Below, in pieces: positions 41,713 through 51,602 of a stretch of 64,000 bases of DNA. The notes beneath the pieces were generated by a model that saw only the letters and a program-made list of their open reading frames with translations, made no database searches and was not told the origin of the DNA. This DNA is from Mesostigma viride. Taxonomy: Eukaryota; Streptophyta; Mesostigmatophyceae; Mesostigmatales; Mesostigmataceae. The DNA lies in assembly GCA_009746045.1 (NCBI GenBank), contig RPFO01000080.1:1098920-1162919 (forward strand). The letters are read 5' to 3'. The translations under genes and the position numbers were made by a program. Position 1 is the stretch's first letter. The number at the start of each line of letters is the position of its first letter.

Positions 41713-42665
41713 TACCCCCCAGCACACACACATGCACACACACACACGCCCACATACTGCACATGCACACAAATGTTCACACACACACGCCCACATACTA
41801 CACATGCACACAAATGTTCACACACACATGCACACACACATACACACATGCACACATGCACACATGCACACATGCACGCATGCACACACACACACATGCA
41901 CACACGCACGCATACACACATGCACACATACACACATGCACACACGCACACATGCACACATGCACACACGCACACACGCACACACGCACACACGCACACA
42001 CGCACACACGCACACACGCACACACGCACACACGCACACACGCACACACGCACACACGCACACACGCACACACGCACACACGCACACACGCACACACGCA
42101 CACACGCACACACGCACACACGCACACACGCACACACGCACACACGCACACACGCACACACGCACACACGCACACACGCACACACGCACACACGCACACA
42201 CGCACACACGCACACACGCACACACGCACACACGCACACACGCACACACGCACACACGCACACACGCACACACGCACACACGCACACACGCACACACGCA
42301 CACACGCACACACGCACACACGCACACACGCACACACGCACACACGCACACACGCACACACGCACACACGCACACACGCACACACGCACACACGCACACA
42401 CGCACACACGCACACACGCACACACGCACACACGCACACACGCACACACGCACACATGCACACATGCACACACGCACACACGCACACATGCACACATGCA
42501 CACATGCACACACCCACGTGCGCACATGCACGCTAACACATGCGCACACACTAACACACACATCGTCGTCAGAACACACATGCACACAAATGTGCACACA
42601 CCCACGAGCACACGTGCACATGCATACAATCCCACACAAACACAGGCAGACTTGCACACATGCGC
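41713..42665. repeat. Large (CACACACG)n microsatellite with flanking CA-rich repeats
   Basis: From about 41955 to 42460 an 8-bp unit, GCACACAC, repeats almost perfectly (about 60 copies). It is flanked by variants with GCACACAT and other CA-rich units. All frames are open because the repeat lacks stops, so none of the resulting ORFs is a gene. Confidence 0.97.
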
Positions 42666-44028
42666 CACATACATTAATCCATCACCAATAAACTGGTTGC
42701 TTGGACCCAACGACCTTCTTACTCGCCTGTCCACCCAACGTTCTGCCCATCCTCCCGCCTGCCCGCCTGCATGTCTGCCACCCGCCTACTGCCCACCCAT
42801 CTGTCAGCCTGCCTGCCTGCTTGTGTGCATGCCTGCGGGCCTGCATGTGCACCTGCGCCCATGCACCTGTTATGCCCCCATGGCACGTATATGCAGCCTA
42901 GCTAGTTGAGTGTCTCTTTGCACGCGCACATGGGTGGCTACATGGGCATTTGCCTGTGTCTTGGGCTGGGGGGTTGGGCTGATTAGTTCAAGAGTGGGCG
43001 GGAAGACGGTGGTATAATTGGGTGGGTAGGGACGGAGTGGATGGATGATTGGGGGGCTGGATGCGGGTGGGACTCAAGTTCGTGTAAAGTCCAAAGTTGC
43101 CTGTAGCATCAGCAAAAATAAGCGAGAAAGCAGCCTAAATTCAAGGAGCCTACTTGTTGTAACATGTGCCAAACTGCAATTAATGGTTGCAGGCTCACAA
43201 GCTGCCAGCTTCATAACGCAAATGGAATGAATTGCATGGTTACAGGACAAGCGTGTGGTTGGAAATCTTACAATGCCTGGCAACGTCTCTTTCATGCGCC
43301 CACTGAGAACCGCTGTTCAACACAGGAAGGCTTTGGCAAGCAACGAGCTTCGGCCAGGGCCTTCATTGCAAGGAAGCGTGTGTGAAGCAATAACGTCAGG
43401 ATTTACAAGCAGAAACTATACCTAACTTTGCGACCTTCATGCAGTATGTCATGTGCATGGCTATGTAGTATGTGCCAACAATCACAACGAAAAAGTGCGA
43501 AATTGCAAACATTGCCATGGAAGGGCAGGAGCCACGCACGCAGCAAATTAAAACGGTTCGTGAACCAATCTGTCGGGCATAAAGGCAGCAAAGTCTGGCC
43601 AGCAATAATGCAGTGCGATGCGAGAAAAACTCGGTAACTATGGGCAGGCAGGCGCAGCTCGTCCTCAGCAGTGCTATCTAACGTGACGGCGCCTTATTTC
43701 CGCGTGCACGGTGCCGAACATGGCACTGGCCTGATTCCAGTTGCAGCAACGCCAGATGCCTTCCCGTCATAGAGCAGAGGCTTCACGTACGTCGACATCG
43801 TTGCCTACCAATCGTAATGCTTCCCGTGATAATGCACTCGCGTCCGAACAAAATGTCGAGAAAGCAAACAATCTACACGCGATAAAACTGGGCTGCTAGC
43901 TTTTCAGGACTGGTTTTACCATGCCTTAAAATTCCATTAGCTTACTTTTAAAACCATGGCTGACTAATTTTGGCTAATTTTCAGGTATTTGTGCCGCACC
44001 GCCCGCATGCATGGCCCGGGACGAGTCT
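42666..44028. other. No gene seen
   Basis: A CTGCCTGC/CCCGCCTG-rich stretch (42725-42870), then ordinary-complexity sequence with short ORFs only, all inside the TIR element. Confidence 0.6.
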
Positions 44029-44280
44029 CGAAGACGTAAGGGCATTACGTCGGAGTTTACGTACAGATCTGGAATAAAAAAACAGATCTGCATATACGCC
44101 TAGCCATCTGTATTTTTCGGGCCCTAACTTTTCAGATCTGTCAAAAGCTCTAAAGTTTTATTCGGGGTCGATCCTCGTGACCGGGTCTACCACGAGTAGA
44201 CCGGTCCGCCGCCAACTGTTTCAACTGTACTGTACAGGCTGGTTAGGCTATAGTGACCCTTATAGTGTCAGCAAGCGCCT

Positions 44281-44558
44281 CCGGAAAATTGAGAGCGAAT
44301 CTGGAGAAGCTGAAAGTACATTTGCCTGGCAGTTTTTCATGACGGATGCGACTGCGAGTCGAGCGGTCGAAAATTATTTGATCTACTGTCGGTTACAGAA
44401 GTACTTTCTGAACCAGACAGATATCTCCCAGTTTGTATCGCCTTTTTACCGTACAAGCCATCGGTTTCCTCGACCGCTCGACTCGCAGTCGCATCCGTCA
44501 TGAAAAACTGCCAGGCAAATGTACTTTCAGCTTCTCCAGATTCGCTCTCAATTTCCGG
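44281..44558. repeat. Long hairpin: ~90-bp arms, 99-bp loop
   Basis: 44281-44370 is the reverse complement of 44470-44558 with one indel near the CCGGAAAATTG end. The transcript would form a long stem. Confidence 0.92.
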
Positions 44559-44706
44559 TGAAATGGGTGTTAGTTTATTTCCATATAACAGTTAAGGTGA
44601 CCCAGGTATGCCAAAAATAGCCTGAAATGCCTAGTTTTGCCTAAATTGGGGCCATTAATAAGGCGCGCCCTGCGACCAAGGTAGCCATTGTACTGTAGAT
44701 ATATCG

Positions 44707-45320
44707 TCATCCGGCATACTGACGTGTAAAGACCTGGTTCATGCCCATGAGTGCATGGAGTGGGCTGGGGGTGTCATTGTTAGGGCCCGGGTCCCATACT
44801 TTGTGTTGTTCCGTCGCCAGGAGCCAGTAACGACGCATAGCCAGGTTCCAAGAGGAGATAAACCGGCGGACCACGGCACCTCTCGTGTACGCGGCACGTA
44901 ACGTGAATACGGTCTCGTTGCGAACTTGCCATATGGTGTGAAGCATCGTCGTGCGTAGCCATATCCATGCCATCTGGTTGGCTGTGAGGCTCGCGTCCCG
45001 TAATCCCGTGATGCCGAAAATAACCGTAGATAGTGTGACGGACGGTGGTGGGGGGAGCTGTAATAGCCATCCACTTGGCCCATATACCCAGCAGCCATTG
45101 CCAAACCCCTGCGAGTTGGCAGTCCAGAAATCTGTGCTCAATTGTTTCATCTGGAAAGTTGCATAAGCACGCCGCCGCGTGGGAGTACCGGTGGTGCAAT
45201 TGGGAATTGACCCCGATGGCCCGATGCATAAGCAGGTGCTGGACGTCGGTGGCCCGTTTGTCAACCATTTCGCCCTCAATTTTCCGGAAGGTCAAGTTTT
45301 GTCCAGGGTATGGCGGTTAG
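44707..45320 (-). pseudogene. LINE reverse-transcriptase zinc-binding (zf-RVT) remnant
   Basis: On the minus strand one frame gives ACLCNFPDETIEHRFLDCQLAGVWQWLLG, the zf-RVT signature (C-x-C, ET-x2-H-x-F-x2-C). The continuation WIWLRTTMLHTIWQVRNETVFTLRAAY is in another frame. It is therefore the C-terminal end of an old LINE ORF2 with at least one frameshift, carried inside the Tc1-like element. Confidence 0.75.
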
Positions 45321-45694
45321 TGGCAGTATCTTGCAGCCATATCTGTACTATGGGAATAACTCCCAGATTCATGGGAATCTTGCCTGTGCCCCGCAGGAAC
45401 TTCTTTTTTACTTCTTATTTCTGATTTGATGAATATTTTTGCAATTTTTTTTTACCTGCCACACTATTGGCTGGAGCTGTGGCTTGTCTCCATGTTAACT
45501 TAACCAGGGGAAACACAATATGCTTGTTTAGCCGTAAGTTTAAGTTTGGTCAGCAAAAGTGGCTTTTTCTCAACATAGATGTTTTAAAAATATTTTTTCA
45601 CGAATTTTGAGCTATTTTGCACTATTTTTGGAAAAGTGTGTAAAAAGTTAAGGGCACCTTACACAATTTCGACTCTTTTGGCCTAACCAGCCTG

Positions 45695-45738
45695 TAGCGT
45701 GCTGGATTTTATGACAATCAAATGGGTAAGTCAATGAT
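45695..45738 (+). repeat. Dispersed ~250-bp repeat, piece 3 of 3
   Basis: TAGCGTGCTGG...ATGACAATCAAATGGGTAAG continues piece 2 as in 28806-28850. Confidence 0.9.
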
Positions 45739-46208
45739 TAGTTAGGCCAGCCCGGCAGCGCGGTTTGCCGGGAGCACCTTCTCCCGCATGGCCGCAAGTG
45801 CATGAAAACCCTGGCTAAAACTTGGTGCACCTAATGAAAGATAGTCCGTTGCACCCGAACACCAGACGTGTACCCGGACGTTTCTACGGAAGTTGTCGTG
45901 CTGTGTTTTTTCCCATGTCACTCGCTGTGTCTCTCCTGCGTTCCTCACGCGCGTCACTAGTCTAGGTGCAGACGTGGGGACCACCAACGAGTTGCCCGGA
46001 ATTCTCGTTCCGTAACGGAGCAGGATCTTGAGCTGGGACAGTGTTGGATCGACGATTCTTGCGCTATATGATCCCTGGGTGTCGAGCTGGGAATAACACA
46101 ACACGACATCACCACATACCAAACCACGTCCATGGGAGCAATTCTGGCCTTGTGGGTGTTGTGAGCGGCTTTGCTTCCGGGTGTATGGTTGAATGAGCGA
46201 AAGTGGAA
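45739..46208. other. Upstream region of the secreted-protein gene
   Basis: No recognisable element. Antisense ORFs here extend from the GC-rich gene and look like shadows. Confidence 0.4.
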
Positions 46209-48479
46209 ATGTGTGCGGCCTGGCTCGTCGTTTTTGCACTGCTCGCCCTTGCGGCGGGGGCCTCGCCCGATTGCGCGACCGACAACGGCATCCTCGCCGA
46301 CCTGTTCACCCAAGGGACCGCTCGAAGAGCGCCCGGGAGACAGACACGGCACGATGCCATCATCGCCAACCAGATTCCTCGCGATTGTGGTTCCCGCCAG
46401 ATGTGCGCCTGCGTCCAGAAAGCTTCCGGCCCTCTTTTTGCGCGGGTGCATGGGGAGGCGGCCTGCCTGATCGAGGCCGTCGTCCGGGACTGCACGCTGG
46501 TGACGGTTTGGTTCGGTGCCACCGGGGGCAGGGCGCACGGCAGCACATTCACATGGCAAAAGGACAAGGAGGCTCTCATCGACACCTGTCCCTCGCAGCG
46601 GCTCCATGACTGCTACCTCCAGCCGTTGAGCACCTGCACTCCAGACCTCTTGTCGCATTCCGCAGACCTGGGCATTGCAGAGACGGACCCTGGCCCACTA
46701 GACCCTTTGTCTCATCCGAAGGGGTCGGATGCCAGCATTATTCCAACGCGGCGGGATGTATTTGTCATTCCAGAGGGGCCGGATTCTCCACATCCCGCCC
46801 GGCACACTGCAAGCATGCAAGCCTTCGACCCGCACACTGCAAGCACGCAAGCCTTCGATCTGCACACCAGTCTGCGATCGAAAGCGCAGGCCTTTGACCC
46901 GCGCCATGCAAACGTGCACGTCTTCAGCGTCGGCCTGGGACTGTCCCCGCGCACAAAGGCCATCCTGGAAGCCACCTGCGGCGTGCGTGGCGTGCTGGCT
47001 ATTCACAGCGAGGCGACTGCGTTCGTCCTGCGCCCTCGGCCGCTGCTGGTGGAGTACGTCTCCCGCGTCGCCACCTGGCTGGGGCTGGGCACGTGCCCCC
47101 ATCAGACACCTGTCAACGAGTCGATCGGGGTTCTCATATTTCGAGAGCCAGGAGACCAGAGGCAGGGTGGGAGCAATGGCAGGGAAGGGGGGGCAGGCGG
47201 CCATGAAGGGGAGGGCGGGGGGGGGGGAAACGAGGGGGAGAGCTGGGGTGAAGAGACTCAGGGGGAGGGCTCGCTGGGGATTGACAAGGCGGGGGAGGGC
47301 CAGGGAGGGGCCAAGGAGGGGGAGGGTTGGACGGAGGGCAAGGAGGGGGAGGGCCAAGTGGTGGGCCAGGGGGGAGGCAAAAGGAAGCTTCTGGAGGAGG
47401 GCCAGAGGGCAGGCCAGTCCTGGGAGGGCCACACGGAAGCCCATAAGGGCGGCCTCGATGATTTGGACAAGGGCCAGGCGGGAGGCCAAAAGGACGGCCT
47501 CGATGTGGAGCCGGGCAGATCAGAGGGCGGAACAAAAGGCCAGAAGGGAGGCCTGTATAGGGAGCCGGGCGAGAATGAAGGGCACAAGGACCGACGCAGG
47601 CAAATGGACAAGGCAGGCCCCCAGGATAAGGATCGCGGCCAGGCCAAGGCTGCAGACCCTTCCCTACCTGCACGGTTCGGTCGGCTGGCGGACGCGCTGG
47701 TGCCGGTGCTCGGCTTCCAGGTGGCGCACGTGGTGGCGGACGACCCGCACGCGGTGCACTCCTTTGCGCGTGTGTTTCGGGGCACGACCATGTCGCTGAA
47801 CGCGTCGCTGGTCGCGTTCAGACCCCCCGCCCCCTTTGGACCCGCCCCCATGAGGTCCTCGGGTCGTGGCCTATTGCAAGATGATGGTACCGCCGTGACG
47901 GACAGTCACACGGGTGTAGAGAGCGATGATGGCGACAACCAGGATGGGAGCTTCTCTGGAGCCGTACACAGAGGCCCCTTTGAGGGCATGCGTGGTCCAA
48001 GCCGATGGGAGGGTAGTTCTAGCGCGGGCGAGCGGGGTCATCGCGAGGCCCTCCGCGCCATCACGAAGTATTACGATAGGAAGAAGCAAAGGGGGGAGGT
48101 GCGGGTGGACCAAGCCGCGCTGCTATTGGCCGAGACGATCCTGCTCGCCCAGGGTGGCACCCTGGTGGGTGCGTCGGCCAGCCACCAGCACCAGGCGGCC
48201 GCCGAGCTCATGGCTATGATGACGTGGCCGCCACGCGTGTTTGATCTTCATAACGATGTGCTGGCGGGGGACGGGGTGCCGGATGGCAGGCGGCCTCATG
48301 GCAGCTGGAGCTCACTTGTTCTGGATTTCAGCAGGGCGGCAGAGGATGTTCGGCAGTTTGTGAGCGTTCTCGCGGGGTTGGAGGAGGATGCCAGGATAAA
48401 GCTGTGGGCGCAGCGGTACCCCACCCTTTTCTATGAGCATCGCTGGGACAACGATTCACGTTCTTTCTATGCGCGGTGA
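46209..48479 (+). CDS. Putative secreted protein with VWA-like segment and Gly/Glu-rich linker
   Basis: About 756 residues from the ATG at 46209 (two codons after an in-frame GTG). The N-terminus is a good signal peptide (MCAAWLVVFALLALAAGA, then SPDC). Cys residues follow (e.g. CGSRQMCACV). Two to three short repeats of the type HTASMQAFDP occur near residues 200-230. Residues about 236-292 (VHVFSVGLGLSPRTKAILEATCGVRGVLAIHSEATAFVL...LVEYVSRVATWL) have the last-strand and helix pattern of a von Willebrand A domain. A ~170-residue Gly/Glu/Lys low-complexity linker follows, then an ordered C-terminal region (ITKYYDRKKQRGEVRVDQAALLLAETILLAQGG). Probably a host gene; introns cannot be excluded. 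Family only tentatively assigned. Confidence 0.6.
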   Translation: MCAAWLVVFALLALAAGASPDCATDNGILADLFTQGTARRAPGRQTRHDAIIANQIPRDCGSRQMCACVQKASGPLFARVHGEAACLIEAVVRDCTLVTVWFGATGGRAHGSTFTWQKDKEALIDTCPSQRLHDCYLQPLSTCTPDLLSHSADLGIAETDPGPLDPLSHPKGSDASIIPTRRDVFVIPEGPDSPHPARHTASMQAFDPHTASTQAFDLHTSLRSKAQAFDPRHANVHVFSVGLGLSPRTKAILEATCGVRGVLAIHSEATAFVLRPRPLLVEYVSRVATWLGLGTCPHQTPVNESIGVLIFREPGDQRQGGSNGREGGAGGHEGEGGGGGNEGESWGEETQGEGSLGIDKAGEGQGGAKEGEGWTEGKEGEGQVVGQGGGKRKLLEEGQRAGQSWEGHTEAHKGGLDDLDKGQAGGQKDGLDVEPGRSEGGTKGQKGGLYREPGENEGHKDRRRQMDKAGPQDKDRGQAKAADPSLPARFGRLADALVPVLGFQVAHVVADDPHAVHSFARVFRGTTMSLNASLVAFRPPAPFGPAPMRSSGRGLLQDDGTAVTDSHTGVESDDGDNQDGSFSGAVHRGPFEGMRGPSRWEGSSSAGERGHREALRAITKYYDRKKQRGEVRVDQAALLLAETILLAQGGTLVGASASHQHQAAAELMAMMTWPPRVFDLHNDVLAGDGVPDGRRPHGSWSSLVLDFSRAAEDVRQFVSVLAGLEEDARIKLWAQRYPTLFYEHRWDNDSRSFYAR

Positions 48480-48949
48480 ACGTTTTATCTCACAAATTGA
48501 TGTGTGGCCAGCCGGTACGCATGGTTAGTGATGAAGAACTTAAAGGCTCCGTTTATATAGGAGACGTACCTACCGCACCGCGTGTTACTTTCTGCCGGGA
48601 TGACGTAGGACGTAGGTCTAGTTATTAATTGAGAAAACGGCCTCACATGTGGTTATTTGCATGATGTATGTGCGCGTATCTTTTCTGGAATATTTGTTAC
48701 ACTTAATAATTCTGCGGTGGCTGTGTGTAGGAAGACCTGCATGGAGGGAGAACGGCGAAAACAAAGGGGCCTCTAGTAGAGCCTAGGCTGGGGCCTCTAG
48801 TAACTGGGTTGTGGGCGCCTAGCTTGGCGATCGGCCCATGCAAATCACTTCGTCTACCATATTTGGTCACATGCGTTGCCCCCACTGAGTGTGGGTTGGT
48901 GTCGTTCATAATAAGCACGTGACGCAGCCTGCGTTGACCACGTGAACCG
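48480..48949. other. No gene seen
   Basis: 3' flank of the secreted-protein gene. A short AATAAGCACGTGACGCAG stretch (48911-48928) resembles the tail-proximal sequence of the ORF1-only LINE at about 10290. Confidence 0.5.
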
Positions 48950-49037
48950 GTGGATGCCATGTGAGATATGCCAGCCTTGGTGTCGCTTCACCTTGATGAA
49001 GCGACACCAAGGCTGGCATATCTCACGTGGCATCCAC
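48950..49037. repeat. 41-bp-arm hairpin next to the LINE array
   Basis: 48950-48990 pairs with 48997-49037 (6-base loop CCTTGA, one G-T-type mismatch). The core is GAGATATGCCAGCCTTGGTG. It is about 40 bp upstream of the first LINE fragment. Confidence 0.95.
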
Positions 49038-49075
49038 GTATGCTCACATGATATTGCATTAGCATATATATCTCA

Positions 49076-49610
49076 GACTTTGAGGGGGGTGGCCGGCATC
49101 TGCTTATTGACGTTTCGGTGGCGCGGCCCTTGGCTCTTAGCCACGTGGCTGGGGCCTCCCTCACGGCAGGTTACACGGCGGACCGGGCGGAGCGGGCCAA
49201 GCTCCTGGCCTACGGCGACGTCGGGCACCATCGTGTGGTGCCCTTTGTCCTGGAGGAGTTTGGGGCCATGGGGCCCCTGACCTCCGCCTTCTTCAAGGAG
49301 TGTTGCCGGCTCCGGGAGGACCGGCTGGACCTGGAGGGCCAGCGGGCCCCATGGTCGGCGCGGACCTGGACGTCATATTGGCGTCAGCGCTTGTCGGTGG
49401 CGCTGACTCGGGCCATGGCTGACATCATGCTCCGCCGTACGCGGGCTGATTTTGCGGTGCAGCAGGGCTATTAGGTTCCTCCCGTTAGGCGTTTCCATTG
49501 GTCTTATCGTAGTATAGAGCTTTGACATGGCTCTGTATATAGGTTTATAGCTGGGCGTTTGCTTTGGTTTGAGTGATTTCACTCTGCTGTAAGTAATTAT
49601 ATTTTTAAAA
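49076..49610 (+). mobile_element. LINE array copy 1 (5'-truncated, subfamily B)
   Basis: Starts inside the endonuclease region (GACTTTGAGGGGGGTGGCC), reads to the stop at 49474 (end of protein ADFAVQQGY), then a ~135-bp 3' UTR. Almost identical to the matching part of copy 2. Preceded by CATATATATCTCAG, and followed by ATATATATCTCAG at 49611-49623, i.e. a target duplication of at least 12 bp. Confidence 0.92.
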
Positions 49611-49635
49611 TATATATCTCAGATCGCAGATATAT

Positions 49636-51103
49636 CTGTGGTTTTGCGCTCACCCTCGCGTCGTTCACTGGCTCCGGGGCGCTTTTCCGGCTCAGGTCCG
49701 GCTGGCTGCCGAGGGCCACGACGAACGCATCCAGTCGGCCTTGGCGCAGCTGGTCCCGGGCCCCGACCTCCCGCCACATGCTATTCGCATTGCCTCCCTG
49801 CCTGCACGGATGGGTGGCTGCGGTCTGACTCGTGCCGCCCGGCTGGCCCCGGCAGCATTTTTGGGCTCCGTCGCTCAGTCGTGGGCGGAAAGCTGCCGGC
49901 TCCTGCCCCTTTTGGCAACGGCAGCGCCTGACCTCCTGGACCCCAGCAGCCCTTTGCCCTTCGTCACCGCCATCCAGGAGGCCTATGCTGAGATCCAGCA
50001 GGCCTGTTCTCCCGTCCGTGCCGCTCAGGCGGTACAGCGCCACCTCCCTCGCGGCACTCCCTCGGTCGCCTCCGTTCAATCTCCCGCCGCATTCCCTGCT
50101 CGCGTCATCGATAAACACCAGAAAACCTACGCGGGTATTCTGCACACGGCTGATTGGATTGCTCTTTTCGCGGACCTCAACGCCCAGGGACGTGCGTGGC
50201 TGTTCTCGCTTTCCTTGCGGAGTGTGGGCTCGGCGTACCTTCGTGCTCTTCCCATGGCCCCCCCATTCGCCTTGGCTCCCAGCCACTACTCGGTGGCGCT
50301 CCGGCACCAGCTATTTGCCCCGCAGCCTCTTGTTCCGGCCGGGCGGCCTTGTGGTAGCTGTGGGCAGCCGCTGGATCCCACGGGGACTCACTACCTTGCC
50401 TGCATGGGGGGCCAACAGAATCAGAATTGGTATTTGTATTTGCACACTGTCCTCCTGACGGTGGTGCTCGCCATGATTCGGTCGGTTTTCCCCCACGCGA
50501 ACATCCGGTCCGAGGATGCGGATGGCGCTGCCTTCTATTCCCCCAACCACCGGCCTGACATCGTGGTGCTGGACTTTGAGGGGGGTGGCCGGCATCTGCT
50601 TATTGACGTTTCGGTGGCGCGGCCCTTGGCTCTTAGCCACGTGGCTGGGGCCTCCCTCACGGCAGGTTACACGGCGGACCGGGCGGAGCGGGCCAAGCTC
50701 CTGGCCTACGGCGACGTCGGGCACCATCGCGTGGTGCCCTTTGTCCTGGAGGAGTTTGGGGCCATGGGGCCCCTGACCTCCGCCTTCTTCAAGGAGTGTT
50801 GCCGGCTCCGGGAGGACCGGCTGGACCTGGAGGGCCAGCGGGCCCCATGGTCAGCGCGGACCTGGACGTCATATTGGCGTCAGCGCTTGTCGGTGGCGCT
50901 GACTCGGGCCATGGCTGACATCATGCTCCGCCGTACGCGGGCTGATTTTGCGGTGCAGCAGGGCTATTAGGTTCCTCCCGTTAGGCGTTTCCATTGGTCT
51001 TATCGTAGTATAGAGCTTTGACATGGCTCTGTATATAGGTTCATAGCTGGGCGTTTGCTTTGGTTTGAGTGATTTCACTCTGCTGTAAGTAATTATATTT
51101 TTA
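49636..51103 (+). mobile_element. LINE array copy 2 (5'-truncated, subfamily B)
   Basis: Open frame from about 49640 to 50970 encodes the RT thumb region, the CCHC knuckle (CGSCGQPLDPTGTHYLACM) and the restriction-like endonuclease (NHRPDIVVLDFEG...LLIDVSVARP). A 3' UTR follows. It starts at CTGTGGTTTTGCGC directly after ATATAT and ends at ATATATATATCTC. It differs from copy 3 at many codons, so it is a separate subfamily. Confidence 0.92.
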
Positions 51104-51110
51104 ATATATA

Positions 51111-51153
51111 TATCTCACCTCCGTAATCTATCATTCTCAATGAATATATATCC
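51111..51153 (+). repeat. LINE target sequence, copy T1 (43 bp)
   Basis: TATCTCACCTCCGTAATC...AATGAATATATATCC. Exact copies are at 56985-57027, 57042-57084 and 58974-59016. T1 and T2 flank the full-length copy 3 as its target duplication. Confidence 0.95.
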
Positions 51154-51162
51154 TATGTCCAT

Positions 51163-51508
51163 CGCTCCAGTTTTCTAGGCTGCATGACATGAACCGACGG
51201 GGGTTCCTGGATTGAGACACGTTTTTTTCTCCATGCACAGCTGAAAAAACCTGCGCCGAGGTGCGGCACCGCGGCCTACGGTAGTGATTACTGTCTGCGA
51301 CACGCCTGGGGCTGGCTGCATCTACCTGTCGGCCAATTGTGACCCGTGGGCTAGGCGAATTTGAATGCGGCTTTCCCGTTAGTTGTGGCTCCACCGCTCC
51401 AGTTTTCTAGGCTGACATGATGAACCGACGGGGGTTCCTGGATTGAGACACGTTTTTTTCTCCATGCACAGCTGAAAAAACCTGCGCCGAGGTGCGGCAC
51501 CGCGGCCG
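51163..51508 (+). promoter_or_regulatory. Duplicated 5' UTR block (candidate internal promoter)
   Basis: A ~114-bp block (CGCTCCAGTTTTCTAGGCTG ... GCACCGCGGCC) occurs at 51163-51276 and 51395-51508, spaced 232 bp, about 94% alike. Tandem 5' monomers of this kind act as promoters in some LINEs; promoter function here is inferred. Confidence 0.7.
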
Positions 51509-51602
51509 CCCCGCGTTGGGGGGCTGCCGCCCCCCAAACCCCCGCGTCCGCATCTCGCTCTCCCCCCGCGCTTCCGGTTCCGTTGTTTTACGCACCTCCC
51601 CC

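Larger units (their letters stand above)
40178..44222. mobile_element. 4.0-kb TIR element without recognisable transposase
   Basis: Perfect 28-bp terminal inverted repeats, starting GAAACAGTTGGCGGCGGACC, at 40178-40205 and 44195-44222. The candidate target duplication AACT is at 40174-40177 and 44223-44226. A second, ~130-bp inverted pair lies inside (40556-40685 and 44029-44158, about 95% alike), so the arms are long but offset by a ~340-bp extra segment on the left. The left part also has an internal duplication of GAGATCTATCGATTGCGCTAC (about 40333 and 40532). The body holds the large microsatellite. No coding region I trust; superfamily unassigned. Confidence 0.85.
44235..45694. mobile_element. 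Tc1/mariner-like non-autonomous element (1,460 bp), TA target
   Basis: Terminal inverted repeats CAGGCTGGTTAGGC (44235-44248 and 45681-45694), flanked by TA at 44233-44234 and 45695-45696. The right-end inverse continues CCAAAAGAGTCG, and TA plus a CAG-starting end is typical of Tc1/mariner. Inside are a ~90-bp hairpin and a reverse-strand LINE remnant; no transposase is seen. It lies 12 bp from the neighbouring TIR element, and both interrupt the same dispersed repeat. Confidence 0.82.

Noticed and set aside
41643-42909. Several 240-380-codon ORFs on both strands rich in His/Thr or Cys/Val
   Set aside because: All six frames of the 8-bp CACACACG repeat lack stop codons; these are repeat translations, not genes.
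45742-46658. Minus-strand ORFs over the start of the secreted-protein gene
   Set aside because: Shadow frames of a GC-rich coding region with no recognisable motifs.
47134-47851. Pro-rich minus-strand ORFs opposite the Gly/Glu linker
   Set aside because: Complement of a low-complexity GGGAGG-type sequence.
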